Positions 10,801-22,393 of a DNA stretch of 64,000 nucleotides are shown in pieces. Where the stretch lies: positions 7,254,001 to 7,318,000 of the forward strand of contig OX485804.1 of the NCBI GenBank assembly GCA_950295325.1, written 5' to 3'. Positions within the stretch are counted from its first letter, which is position 1. Each line of letters starts with the position of its first letter. Source of the stretch: Polytrichum commune (lineage: Eukaryota > Streptophyta > Polytrichopsida > Polytrichales > Polytrichaceae). The position numbers and the translations under genes are program-made. Under the pieces are notes generated by a model, which worked only from the letters and a program-made list of their open reading frames with translations, had not been told where the DNA came from and searched no databases.

Positions 10801-11322
10801 AACCTTTTGCACCCGTGCATAATTTCATATCACTGTACCACAGTCCCATGGGTCCCATGCAACCCCCTACCTTTCCACAACAGTTGGCAACGGCAAGGCG
10901 ACGGACTCACCACCACCACCACCACCACATTTGTCCATTGCATATAGATACGGAGCTCTAGACAATTTAATTATCACCTAGGGGAACGTGTGGTAACTTG
11001 CCTCCCTTTCACTAGAATTTGTCCCCTTTTAACTTACCACATGTTTTCGTATGTGATGATGTGGCCAAAGTCCCTCATGCAAAAGTGAAATTTGGGAAGA
11101 TACCCTAAAACCCTAAACCTACCTCATTGTTGAACTCTTGAGCTCCTTGACGGGAATTGGCATCTGAGACCTTCACAGCTACCTCTTGGCCATTTGCCAA
11201 CTTCCCCAAAAACACAGCACCAAAGCCTCCTTCTCCAATCTTGCTTTTGAAATTGTTGGTGGCCGATACAAGTTCAGGATAAGAGTATGCTTTTGCCCCT
11301 TGATTTGGAGCACTACTTCCTC
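7881..11322 (-). CDS. Exons 10-15: cytoplasmic kinase domain
   Basis: Exon 10 (11322-11123) carries the glycine loop [12 protein letters not shown] and the ATP lysine in EVAVK. Exon 11 (10577-10451) has [16 protein letters not shown]. Exon 12 (10240-10169) has [17 protein letters not shown]. Exon 13 (9327-9138) holds [21 protein letters not shown] and GTAGYLDPE. Exon 14 (8939-8804) has [17 protein letters not shown]. Exon 15 (8246-7881) ends in a Ser/Asn-rich tail and TAG at 7881-7883. All catalytic residues of an active RD kinase are present. Introns hold no gene; the one at 10578-11122 has a CAC microsatellite (about 10909-10928) and a two-copy repeat of about 110 bp. Confidence 0.92.
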
Positions 11323-11443
11323 CTGTTGTATCCAGCATCGTAAAGAATCATTTAGATTGTGGCCCATCCAAAATGTGAGTATGTTGGTGATTTTGGGAAA
11401 CAAAATGACATGTATATTTCAATATTAGGAGAAGTAAATATAC

Positions 11444-11676
11444 CAGTTCCATTTTCGGAGGGCACTTTAGTGTTCGACGATGGAATTGTCTCCGGATTAC
11501 TCGATTTGAGTCGTTCTCGGCGCACGCAAAACACAACCAAACCAACAATGAACAGAAGGGCCGCTACACCTCCACCAGCCGCACCCGCTATAACCCCCAC
11601 ATTTGTGGATGTTGTTTGGTTTGATGGAGAAGGGGACGGAGAAGGGTGAGGTGCTAAGCCTGGGTTCCCTGTCACA
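11444..11676 (-). CDS. Exon 9: juxtamembrane and transmembrane segment
   Basis: Starts after a CAG acceptor with VTGNPGLAPHPSPSPSPS, a proline-rich stalk, then a hydrophobic helix (GVIAGAAGGGVAALLFIVGL continuing VVFC) and a basic stop-transfer CVRRERLK. Ends at the donor G|GTATAT. The NPGL-type start continues the LRR C-terminal cap from exon 8. Confidence 0.9.
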
Positions 11677-11883
11677 CTGCCACATTCAACATGAAACATG
11701 AGCCATCCCAAACTATGTTCATGTTAATTTTGAGAAGCATGCAAATAGCAGCAGTGGTAATTCATGTCATCGCATGAAGACATCCAACAACGTCACAAGG
11801 AATTGAAGTAGCGTGCATGTGACTACATTCACAGCATGAAGCAAATGTGAAGTCAGTAAAGTTGAAGAGAAAGGAGTGCTCAC

Positions 11884-11909
11884 TTGACTGTCAACCCTGG
11901 TTTTGTCAG
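11884..11909 (-). pseudogene. Exon 8, 3' part, downstream of the insertion
   Basis: Encodes TKPGLTV and ends at the donor AA|GTGAGC. Its first five bases are the target-site duplication GTCAG (11905-11909 on the + strand). Joined to 25964-26011 minus one copy of the duplication it gives a 69-bp exon in frame with exons 7 and 9. Confidence 0.88.
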
Positions 11910-12882
11910 TGTCGCAACCCTTGCTAGGGCCCTTAATAATCTTGCCAATTTTCAATTCTAGCAAAGGTTACGAGTCGCTAACCCTTCGCATTCCGCCATG
12001 CTAATGGATAGCTCCTCTTACCCCGGACCAATAGTTCATAGGAGGGAACCAACCCTCCTACTTTGCTTTCGGGACTCACCCCTTAATCGGTAACCCATTT
12101 CCCCAATGTGGACTTCCATCCATGGAAGTCCAATCCTATGTTGATCATCGCGTTGCCGGAGCAACACTACAACAACCCGAAGCATACTAGGCAACTATGG
12201 CCTCACAATAGGCCAAAGCCCATGGAGGCCTTGCCGTTCGGCCTCGGGTGGGTGAGGCCACACCACCTCACCCATATAAGCCTCTAGGACTTCACGCGGG
12301 GCCCCTACCCCACCGTCAACCAACCTCTTGTCTCCCTACCAAGAGTTGGGGCCAAGTGGACATTTTCCTTTAGCAGCTGGGCCTAGAAGCCCCCAGCAGC
12401 TTCAGACCATCATAACTTCCTTGTATGATGTCTGATTCCAGCAACCAACCACTCCATCTTCATCTACGCTTCACGCAGATGCCGATGGACTCCTCACTTG
12501 CCCCATTCGGGCAAGTCTTGAGGAAGTTATGCCTGTTTGAACCTTGGCAGTCCCGGGAATCACTCCCAGCCACTGCTGTACCAGGGCGCTGTCCCGGGAC
12601 AGCACCCCACTCAAATGGCCATAACTCCTAGCTCACACCTCCGATTGAGGTGATCTTGAGCATTCTAGAATCACCACGCCATGAGCTACGCATAGCTCAT
12701 GGCCTCACCCTCATGCCTCCTAGTCTTTGTGGGTGGGAGGCGTTCCCAACGCCCGGGGCCCTCACCCACACTAGGATCACTTGGGCCCTCTCACCAACGG
12801 CGCCACAAGTCCCGGGTGTCACTCCGGGGTCCCCCTTGTGCCCATGGTGTTTCGGCCACTCCTCATGGAGAGGTGCGCGACA
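11910..12882 (-). repeat. 3' LTR of element A
   Basis: 973 bp, reading TGTCGCAACCC...GCGCGACA on the + strand. It matches 24991-25963 except for about three bases (for example cacgcagatg here against cacgtagatg). The polypurine tract adjoins at 12883-12896 on its internal side. Confidence 0.93.
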
Positions 12883-12896
12883 CTCACCCCCACCAA
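12883..12896 (-). other. Polypurine tract of element A
   Basis: The minus strand reads ggtgggggtgag directly before the 3' LTR, as in elements 0 and B. Confidence 0.75.
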
Positions 12897-13660
12897 ACGG
12901 AGTCGATGCCCTCATCGACTATACTCGTAGTCGGCACACCAATTCTCAAGTTGCCATCCTCTATGGTGCGGCATTGTGTTTACCTTAGGGCGCGACCCCC
13001 ACAATGCATCTTCAAATTTGGCATGGTCCCAAAGGTGTCGTTCCTAGGTGGTCCGTTAGCGACCTTGGAACTCCTCCAAGGACCTAACCTATACTAGACC
13101 CACCTACTTTGGGACTCACTTGGGTTGCCCCTCCTTTGGGGCCTCCCCCGTTAGGCTCCACTAGCCTAACATGACACATCTAGGCGAGACCTCAACGCTT
13201 CCACTAAGTTGTCTCGGTTGCAACTCCGAGATGGCTTTCCATTGTTAAGCCACGCCTCGATCGCACGGGGGTGATGCCAAGTCCCGCCCGACTCGGTTCC
13301 CACTTTGCTCTTTCGAGACATGGGTTCATGACTCCCATGCGCCAACTCTTGTTAGCTCGCAGGTAGCACTTTTATGAGCACGCGCCATCACCTTGTCCCC
13401 GCCCGGACAAGCCCACAACTAAGAAGTTTCTTGGTTTTATCCAAGGCCCCTCCAAGCCATGGCCCCCAATTACTCGGCTTACCCAACCTAGTTTGGCATG
13501 TCTATTCCCCCTCTTCCATTAACCGAGCACAAGTACAAGACTAGGACCTCATCTCATACTTTTCTCTTTGCACCACTAAAGTTTGGACTTTATTCCCTCA
13601 AGCCAAAGAACAAGTGCATGTTGTGGAGCAATTAACCTCGAAGCTATGTTTGCTACTAGA
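12897..13660 (-). other. Untranslated 3' spacer of element A
   Basis: About 760 bp between the chromodomain frame and the polypurine tract, shared with 0 and B. Long frames here read only on the non-coding strand and are not supported. Confidence 0.6.
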
Positions 13661-13684
13661 GTCTCTCCCCCACTAAAGGAGATT

Positions 13685-13985
13685 GATGTCCTCATCAATG
13701 CCTACGCTTCTTTTTATTGGAATGTCTAGCCTTAGTTTCTTCAAAGTGCTTCACCAATTCATTGGTGGTGACCATGTCTCTTGCCGCCACCCAAGCGGTT
13801 TCTTTCTCATGGTATCCTCAGCATTTCACCAAGTATTCCTTTGTACTTTTTCTTTCCTTTTCACTTGGGCTTCCTACACTTGAGGATGCCCTCTTACCTC
13901 ATGTTCCAAATGACGTCCACAAGGTCGGGAGGTGGCCTAATCACTTGCTTGTGATCGGGCCACAAGGTGTCGTCCTAAAATGACT
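13685..13985 (-). pseudogene. Chromodomain at the end of pol, element A
   Basis: The minus strand gives LWPDHKQVIRPPPDLVD, then EGILKCRKPK, KYKGILVKC, GYHEKETAWVAARDM and a Lys/Arg tail. This has the layout of a Ty3/gypsy C-terminal chromodomain. It places the family among chromoviruses. Several in-frame stops are present. Confidence 0.7.
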
Positions 13986-13989
13986 TTCG

Positions 13990-15394
13990 TAATGAGACAT
14001 GAAATGTCGGATGCACTTTGATCTCCGGCGGTAATTCCAACTTATATATGTCCTTGAACACTTGTTCCACAATGGAAAACGAAGCTCCAATTTTGGACAT
14101 GAACTTTGGAGTGAGGCCTTCCGGCTAAGTGAAGTTGTTCACATTCAACAACGCCTTTTGGCCCACCTCATACTCCACTTCGCGTCTTCCGACATTGATT
14201 TGCACTCCGTAGCACCTTCGGGCTTTCTCCACCAACAACTTGGTCATCTCCAAGACTTGTTCACGCTTCTTGGCCAAATCCTCACCATCTTGGTTGAACT
14301 CTAGTGTTGAATGTGCCCCCTCGAGAGCTAGGTTAATAGGTTGGAGCGCATCCACTCCATAAGCCACCACCAAAGACCACCCCTTGGTAGCCAAGTGCGT
14401 GGCTACATTGCAATTACACTCCGCTCGACCCACATAGTCCGCCCAATCTCCTTGGTCCGCCCCCACCAAGTTCCTCAAGTATTGCTTCAAGACTCCATTC
14501 ACACGCTCCGATTTCCCATTCATTTGGGAATGCAAGGTCGTGTTAAACCTTAGTTTCATTCTGACCTCCTTAGAGAAATGCATTGAAAATGCACTTGTGA
14601 ACTTTGGATCTTGATCCCACACAATCACTCTTGGCAACCCGTGGTGCCTCAACCATCCTTTGAGAAAAGGCTATGCGGTCTCCAACGCGGTGGCGGTTCC
14701 CACAATCGGCACCATGTGTGACAACTTGGCAAACCGCTCTACCATCAACAAGATGGCATCATACCCATGTGACTCCGGCAAACTTGTAATCAAGTCCATG
14801 CACATACTATGCCATGACGCCGACGGGATAGGCAACGGTTGCAAGAAACCGCCTTGCTTTTGGTAAGAGGCTCGGTTCACTTGGCACTTTATTCACGCCT
14901 TCACAAAGTGGGTTATATCCTCCTTTATGCACCCCCAATGGTACCTCTTTGACACCATTCTATGGCGGTTGTTTCTTTCTCCTTTATGGCCGGCAATAGG
15001 ACTATCATATTCCTCCTTCAAAACCGATAGCCTCAACTTGCCTTGTGGCACATATACCCAACTTTGCTTGCAATTGAACAATCCGTCCACCAACTTAACC
15101 TCTTTGAGCACCTTGGTCTTGCGAAGCTCACCTAAAAGCTTTTGTGCTTTGGGGTAGTTAATTTACCCCTCCCGTATCTTGCATTACAAGTTTCCTTCGC
15201 CGGCACACATTAGCCACAAGGTTTGGATGGTTCTCATTGCTTGGAACTCTTCCGGTCTACTTCGCGCATCCGGCACCACATTTCCACGGTCCGGTTTGTG
15301 GATCAAATCCACGTTCATAAGCGCCAAACTATCATGCCACCGCAATGACTTGGCGCTCACTTGCGCTTGAATGTCAAAATTCTTTTAGGACACA
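13990..15394 (-). pseudogene. Integrase and distal RNase H remnant of element A
   Basis: The open stretch 14652-14125 carries the second half of the integrase core (IVWDQDPKFTSAF, SERVNGVLKQYLRN) and the GPY/F-like tail. 14880-14671 carries MDLITSLPESHGYDAIL, ending at the TAG shared with 0 and B. 15111-14893 carries the zinc region ending at the shared TGA. 15390-15150 holds the end of RNase H (DLALMNVDLIHKPDRG...). B inserted just upstream, at VYMDN. Confidence 0.82.
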
Positions 15395-15399
15395 TTGTC
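15395..15399. other. Target-site duplication TTGTC, left side of element B
   Basis: TTGTC directly precedes the TG of B's LTR and is repeated at 22389-22393 directly after its CA. Rejoining the flanks restores the RNase H reading VYMDNV of element A. Confidence 0.95.
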
Positions 15400-16371
15400 T
15401 GTCGCAACCCTTGCTAGGTCCCTTAATAATCTTGCCAATTTTCGTTTCTAGCAAAGGTTACGAGCGCTAACCCTTCGCATTCCGCCATGCTAATGGATAG
15501 CTCCTCTTACCCCGGACCAATAGTTCATAGGAGGGAACCAACCCTCCTACTTTGCTTTCGGGACTCACCCCTTAATCGGTTACCCATTTCCCCAATGTGG
15601 ACTTCCATCCATGGAAGTCCAATCCTATGTTGATCATCGCGTTGCCGGAGCAACACTACAACAACCCGAACCATACTAGGCAACTATGGCCTCACAATGG
15701 GCCAATGCCCATGGAGGCCGTGCCGTTCGGCCTCGGGTGGGTGAGGCCACACCACCTCACCCATATAAGCCTCTAGGACTCTACGCGGGACCCCTACCCC
15801 ACCGTCAAGAGACCTCTTGTCTCTCTACCAAGAGTTGGGGCCAAGTGGACATTTTCCCTTAGCTGCTGGGCCTAGAAGCCCCTAGCAGCTTCAGACCATC
15901 ATAACTTCCTTGTTTGGTGTCTGATCTTAACAACCAACCACTCCATCTTCATCTACGCTTCACGTAGATGCCGATGGACTCCTCACTGGCCCCATTTGGG
16001 CAAGTATTGACGAAGTTATGCCTGTTTGAACCTTGGCAGTCCCGGGAATCACTCCCAGGCACTGCAGTACCAGGGCGCTGTCCCGGGACAGCGCCCCACT
16101 TAAATGGCCATAACTCCTAGCTCACACCTCCGATTGAGGTGTTCTTGAGCATTCTAGAATCACCACGCCATGAGCTACGCATAGCTCATGGCCTTACCCT
16201 TGTGCCTCCTAGTCTCCGTGGGTGGGAGGCGTTCCCAACGCCCGGGGCCCTCACCCACACTAGGATCACTTGGGCCCTCTCACCAACGGCGCCACAAGTC
16301 CCGGGTGTCACTCCGGGGTCCCCCTTGTGCCCATGGTGTTTCGGCCACTCCTCATGGAGAGGTGCGCGATA
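15400..16371 (-). repeat. 3' LTR of element B
   Basis: 972 bp. The end next to the internal region reads gcgcgaTA instead of gcgcgaCA. The polypurine tract adjoins at 16372-16385. Confidence 0.92.
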
Positions 16372-17174
16372 CTCACCCCCACCAAACGGAGTCGATGCCC
16401 TCATCGACTATACTCGTAGTCGGCACACCAATTCTCAAGTTGCCATCCTCTATGGTGCGGCATTGTGTTTACCTTAGGGCGCGACCCCCACAATGCATCT
16501 TCAAATTTGGCATAGTCCCAAAGGTGTCGTTCCTAGGTGGTCCGTTAGCGACCTTGGATCTCTCATCCAAGGACCTAACCTATACTAGACCCACCTACTT
16601 TGGGACTCACTTGGGTTGCCCCTCCTTTGGGGCCTCCCCCGTTAGGCTCCACTAGCCTAACGTGACACATCTAGGCGAGACCTCAACACTTCCACTAAGT
16701 TGTCTCGGTTGCAACTCCGAGATGGCTTTCCATTGTTAAGCCACGCCTCGATCGCACGGGGGTGATGCCAAGTCCCGCCCGACTCGGTTCCCACTTTGCT
16801 CTTTCGAGACATGGGTTCATGACTCCCATGCGCCAACCCTCGTTAGCTCGCGGGTAGCACTTTTATGAGCACGCGCCATCACCTTGTCCCCGCCCGGACA
16901 AGCCCACAACTAAGAAGTTTCTTGGTTTTATCCAAGGCCCCTCCAAGCCATGGCCCCCAATTACTCGGCTTACCCAACCTAGTTTGGCATGTCTATTCCC
17001 CCTCTTCCACTAACCAAGCACAAGTACAAGACTAGGACCTCATCTCATACTTTTCTCTTTGCACCACTAAAGTTTGGACTTTATTCCCTCAAGCCAAAGA
17101 ACAAGTTCATGTTGTGGAGTAATTAACCTCGAAGCTAACTGTGCTACTAGCGTCTCTCCCCCACTAAAGGAGAT

Positions 17175-17475
17175 TGATGTCCTCATCAATGCCTATGCTT
17201 CATTTTATTGGAATCCTTAGCCTTAGTTTCTTCAAAGTGCTTCACCAATTCATTGGTGTTCACCATGTCTCTTGCCGCCACCCAAGCGGTTTTTTTTTTC
17301 ATGGTATCCTCACCATTTCACCAAGTGCTCTTTTGTACATTTTCCTTCATTTTCACTTGGGCTTCCTACACTTGAGGGTGCCCTCCTACCTCATGTTCCA
17401 AATGGCCTCCACAAGGTCGGGACGTGGCCTAATCACTTGCTTGTGATCGGGCCACAAGGTGTCGTCCTAAAATGA
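17175..17475 (-). pseudogene. Chromodomain remnant, element B
   Basis: Homologous to 13685-13985 and likewise broken; the run of T at 17290-17298 adds a frame disturbance. The preceding spacer 16386-17170 matches the spacer of A. Confidence 0.65.
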
Positions 17476-17479
17476 CTTT

Positions 17480-18660
17480 CATAATGAGACATGAAATGTC
17501 GGATGCACTTTGATGTCCGGCGGTAATTCCAACTTATACATGTCCTTGAACACTTGTTCCACAATGGAAAACGAAGCTCCAATTTTGGACATGAACTTTT
17601 GGAGTAAGGCCTTTGGGCAAGGTGAAGTTGTCCACATTCAACAACACCTTATTGGCCCACCTCATACTCCACTTCGCGTCTTCCGGCATTGATTTGCACT
17701 CCGTAGCACCTTCGGGCTTTCTCCACCAACAACTTGGTCATCTCCAAGACTTGTTTACCATCCTTGGCCAAGTCCTCACCATCTTGGTTGAACTCTAGTG
17801 TTGAATGTGCCCCCTCGAGAGCTAGGTTAATAGGTTGGAGCGCATCCACTCCATAAGCCACCACCAAAGACCACCCCTTGGTAGCCAAGTGCGTGGCTAC
17901 ATTGCAATTACACTCCGCTCGACCCACATAGTCCACCCAATCTCCTTGGTCCGCCCCCACCAAGTTCCTCAAGTATTGCTTCAAGACTCCATTCACACGC
18001 TCCGTTTTCCCATCCATTTGGGAATGCAAGGCCGTGCTAAACCTTAGTTTCATTCCGACCTCCTTAGAGAAATGCATTGAAAATGCACTTGTGAACTTTG
18101 AATCTTGATCCCACACAATCACTCTTGGCAACCCGTGGTGCCTCAACCATCCTTTGAGAAAAGGCTATGCGGTCTCCAACGCGGTGGCGGTTCCCACAAC
18201 CGGCACCATGTGTGCCAACTTGGCAAACCGCTCTACCATGAACAAGATGGCATCATACCCATGTGACTCCGGCAAACTTGTGATCAAGTCCATGCACATA
18301 CTATGCCATGGCGCCGACGGGATAGGCAACAATTGCAAGAAACCGCCTTGCTTTTGGTAAGAGGCTCGGTTCACTTGGCACTTTATTCACGCCTTCACAA
18401 AGTGGGTTATATCCTCCTTTATGCACCCCAAATGGTACCTCTTTGACACCATTCTATGGCGGTTGTTTCTTTCTCCTTTATGGCCGGCAATAGGACTATC
18501 ATATTCCTCCTTCAAAACCGATAGCCTCAACTTGCCTTGTGGCACATACACCCAACTTTGCTTGCACTTGAACAATCCGTTCACCAACTTAACCTCTTTG
18601 AGCACCTTGCTCTTGCGAAGCTCACCTCAAAGCTTTTGTGCTTTGGGGTAGTTAATTTAC
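17480..18660 (-). pseudogene. Integrase remnant of element B
   Basis: The longest run, 18146-17649, holds IVWDQDSKFTSAF, MDGKTERVNGVLKQYLRN and the post-core domain through GRREVEYEVGQ. Upstream pieces 18374-18165 and 18605-18387 end at the same TAG and TGA codons as in A and 0. Confidence 0.82.
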
Positions 18661-19050
18661 CCCTCCCGTATCTTGCATCACAAGTTTCCTTTGCCGGCAC
18701 ACATTAGCCACAAGGTTTGGATGGTTCTCATTGCTTGGAACTCTTCCGGTCTACTTCGCGCATCCGGCACCACATTTCCACGGTCCGGTTTGTGGATCAA
18801 ATCCACGTTCATAAGCGCCAAACTATCATGCCACCGCAATGACTTGGCGCTCACTTGCGCTTGTATGTCAAAATTCTCTTAGGACACATTGTCCATGTAG
18901 ACCTTTGCTTTGTGCGACCTCAAATAGTGTCGCCACATTTTCAAGCAATGCACTACGACAAAGAAGTTCTTTGTCATGAGTTGCTTGTCTTCTTTGACAA
19001 CCATCGAGCTTCATGCTCCCATATACAATGGCCATCCAATTACACATAAT
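18661..19050 (-). pseudogene. RNase H remnant of element B
   Basis: Minus-strand reading of a region homologous to 3480-3830 in element 0, including the decayed LKMWRHYLRSHKAKVYMDN and VPDARSRPEEF motifs. Frames are broken. Confidence 0.7.
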
Positions 19051-19910
19051 CCACCATTGGCAAAGTCGCTCACCCCCGTATGCACCTCAAAAGGTTTGTC
19101 AAGCTCCGCGAACTTGAGCACGGGCGTCTAAGAACACTTGTTCTCAAGCTCCCGAAAGACTTGGTGGCAAGGCTCATCCCACTCTTGGGATAGCCATTTC
19201 TTCCACAAGTCGGATAAGGTCGGATAACCATCAAGCTTAACGCTCTCATATGCAATGGCCATCCATCTTACGTTAACCATCCGCCAATGGCAAAGTCACT
19301 CGCCCCCCGTATGCACCTCAAAAGGTTTGTCAAACTCCGCGAACTTGAACACGGGTGGCAAAGACAACTTTGTATTAAGCTCCCCAAAGACTTTGGGGCA
19401 AGGCTCATCCCACTCTTGAGATAGCCATTTCTTTCACAAGTCGCACAAGGTTTGACAACCTTTAAGCTTAATGCTCCCATATGCAATGGGCATCCATCTT
19501 GGATCAACATCCGCCAATGGTAAAGTTACTCGCCCCCGTATGCAACTCAAAAGGTTTGTCAAATTTCGCAAACTTGAGCACGGGCGGCGAAGAGAACTTG
19601 GTTTTAAGCTCCTTAAAGACTTGGTGGCAAGGCTCATCCCACTTTTGGGATAGCCATTTCTTGCATAAGTTGGACCAGGTTGGACAACCATCGAGCTTCA
19701 TGCTCTTATAATATGCAATGGTCATCTATTTTGCCTCAACATCCGCCAATGCTAAAGTCACTCGCCCCCGTATGCACCTCAAAAGATTTGTCAAAGTCCG
19801 CGAACTTAAGCACGGGCGGCGGAGAGAACTTGTTTTTGAGCTCCCCAAAGGCTTGGTGACAAGGTTCATCCCACTCTTGGGATAGCCATTTCCTCAATAA
19901 GTTGAATAAG
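19050..19910 (-). repeat. Four tandem RT-RNase H junction modules, element B
   Basis: The landmark tagcc (end of the module) falls at 19191, 19422, 19651 and 19883, so the period is 229-232 bp. Each unit codes a version of LKTKFSSPPVLKFA and DKPFEVHTGASDF. Element B has one unit more than 0 and A. Confidence 0.88.
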
Positions 19911-20700
19911 GTCCTAGCAACCTTAGAAAACTCTCGAATGAAGTTGTGGTACTAATTGGCTAGGCCAAGAAATGACCTAAGCCTTTTTTGAATCAAGGGC
20001 CAATTCTCCTTTTGGATTGCCTTGACATTCTTCATGTTCGTCCACCAACTTCCTTTGTCACCACACACCTCAAGAACTCAATCTCTCGTTGAGCAAAGTT
20101 ATTTTTCACTCCTTGGCGGTAATGTTTTTTTGGGCAACACATTGGTGAATACATCCTTGTATCTCACCAACATCACACCAATGTTGTTTGGGGGAGGCCC
20201 ATCTTTCCTAGCCTCCCCATACGTTCCTTGGAGTTGCTCCAATTGAACCACGACCATAATTTTTTATTTTTTATTTTTATTTTTCATTCGGTCCATTAGG
20301 ACCAAATTCAACTTAGGTCCTCCTACCATAGGAGTCCTTGTTAATTTGAACTTCAATTCTTTGCCATTATGACACATCATAATGCACGGCAAGCACACCG
20401 GCTTGCACCTCACATCTATCATGTGAGTTTCAAAGAAGGCGGCCTTCACAATGACATGCATTTCATCTATTTCACTTGGTGTGAAATTTTGACAAAAATC
20501 CAATGTCCCACATTGAAAGGTTACATGCATCGCGGCCTCCTTTGTCTCATGCGGTTCGCCCTTTGTAAACCGCACCTTGGTGGGCTTGCCCGCTCTACCA
20601 ATCGGCAAGCCCCAACTCCCTTATGAGTTTTGGGCTCAAGAAGGAGTGGTAGCCTCTTTGTCAATACATGAGACATTTGTCCCATTCATTTGAGCCTCAA
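19911..20700 (-). pseudogene. RT junction, linker and protease remnant, element B
   Basis: As in element 0: GLRSFLGLAN-type RT end, no palm or YxDD core, then the linker frame 20608-20264 and the protease region with IDKEATT where DTGASH is expected. A short T/A-rich run at about 20258-20290 is specific to this copy. Confidence 0.75.
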
Positions 20701-21365
20701 GGTACAAAAGACTTGGCCTCGGCTTAAGGCTACTAGCCTTGGCCACAATATCATCGTCTTACATTCGGTCCGCGGCATAAGTATTATTTGGCGTGGTACC
20801 TATCTCCCCTCAACGTCCATTGTTGTAAGGCACCGCAAAATTTCTTATTGGGGTCATCGGCTTTAATGCTCGTTGCAATTTTGATGATCCCCGCCACAAC
20901 CTCAATAAACTTTGGGAAATTAGAACTTGGTATTCACCACCCGCTTTTGAAACCCCATCTAAAACGATGTGTTTCTTGGCCAACTAGTCAATCTTAGTTG
21001 TACCATTCGTTATGGTGGTTAAATCGCAAACATAGGCCTAAAAGCCTTGAGTGCCGTATTTGCACCCATTCCAACTTCACCACATTCTAAGCAATTTGGA
21101 TTGGAATTTCAATCCAACATTACCACCGTCCAAGCTTTCGGATGCCTTCGGTATTCTAGCCCCCGAATACTTTTCGAGGTTTGCGGGAGCCCTTTCAAAG
21201 CACTCCTCCATTTTCCTCACCGAATCCACCCTCATGCCCACCATTGTCATTAGAATCAATGGTATGGTCAAAATCCACTTGCACATAATCCTTGTTCCAA
21301 TTTGAGCCTCACAACCTTTTGGAAACCCCGGGCTCACCATCATAACCCGCATTTTTAATAGCCAT
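20701..21365 (-). pseudogene. gag remnant, element B
   Basis: Begins at the shared ATG (21365). The piece at 21352-21077 has SPGFPKGCEAQIGTRIMCK, then VRKMEECFERAPANLEKYSG. The Cys-rich repeat region is reduced to about one unit (near 20755-20800), against about five in A. Confidence 0.7.
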
Positions 21366-21398
21366 GTCTACCTCAAAGTGCTAGCTCAAAAATTGGAA

Positions 21399-21414
21399 CC
21401 CTGCTCTGATACCA
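21399..21414 (-). other. Primer-binding site of element B
   Basis: CCCTGCTCTGATACCA on the + strand is the complement of the tRNA-Met type primer-binding site, two bases from the LTR. Confidence 0.9.
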
Positions 21415-21416
21415 CG

Positions 21417-22388
21417 TGTCGCAACCCTTGCTAGGTCCCTTAATAATCTTGCCAATTTTCGTTTCTAGCAAAGGTTACGAGCGCTAACCCTTCGCATTCC
21501 GCCATGCTAATGGATAGCTCCTCTTACCCCGGACCAATAGTTCATAGGAGGGAACCAACCCTCCTACTTTGCTTTCGGGACTCACCCCTTAATCGGTAAC
21601 CCATTTCCCCAATGTGGACTTCCATCCATGGAAGTCCAATCCTATGTTGATCATCGCGTTGCCGGAGCAACACTACAACAACCCGAACCATACTAGGCAA
21701 CTATGGCCTCACAATGGGCCAATGCCCATGGAGGCCGTGCCGTTCGGCCTCGGGTGGGTGAGGCCACACCACCTCACCCATATAAGCCTCTAGGACTCTA
21801 CGCGGGACCCCTACCCCACCGTCAAGAGACCTCTTGTCTCTCTACCAAGAGTTGGGGCCAAGTGGACATTTTCCCTTAGCTGCTGGGCCTAGAAGCCCCT
21901 AGCAGCTTCAGACCATCATAACTTCCTTGTTTGGTGTCTGATCTTAACAACCAACCACTCCATCTTCATCTACGCTTCACGTAGATGCCGATGGACTCCT
22001 CACTTGCCCCATTTGGGCAAGTATTGACGAAGTTATGCCTGTTTGAACCTTGGCAGTCCCGGGAATCACTCCCAGGCACTGCAGTACCAGGGCGCTGTCC
22101 CGGGACAGCGCCCCACTTAAATGGCCATAACTCCTAGCTCACACCTCCGATTGAGGTGTTCTTGAGCATTCTAGAATCACCACGCCATGAGCTACGCATA
22201 GCTCATGGCCTTACCCTTGTGCCTCCTAGTCTCCGTGGGTGGGAGGCGTTCCCAACGCCCGGGGCCCTCACCCACACTAGGATCACTTGGGCCCTCTCAC
22301 CAACGGCGCCACAAGTCCCGGGTGTCACTCCGGGGTCCCCCTTGTGCCCATGGTGTTTCGGCCACTCCTCATGGAGAGGTGCGCGACA
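21417..22388 (-). repeat. 5' LTR of element B
   Basis: 972 bp, ends intact (TG...CA). Paired with 15400-16371 at about three mismatches. The duplication TTGTC follows at 22389-22393. Confidence 0.93.
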
Positions 22389-22393
22389 TTGTC

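Larger units (their letters stand above)
15400..22388 (-). mobile_element. Element B: related retrotransposon nested inside element A
   Basis: LTRs of 972 bp at 15400-16371 and 21417-22388 with the duplication TTGTC. The internal region is about 5.0 kb, with primer-binding site, gag, protease/RT remnants, four junction modules, RNase H, integrase and chromodomain on the minus strand. LTRs differ at about three positions by eye, including the terminal CA changed to TA in one. Its LTR subtype (ttttcgtttctag, ctctacgcggg) differs from A's. Defects are shared with A and 0. Confidence 0.93.

Noticed and set aside
10669-10961. Frame with a His run in the receptor kinase intron
   Set aside because: The His run is a CAC microsatellite in an intron of the opposite-strand gene.
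14341-14553. 70-codon frames opposite the integrase (4456-4668, 14341-14553, 17835-18047)
   Set aside because: They are the reverse-strand shadow of the integrase core, identical in all copies because integrase is.
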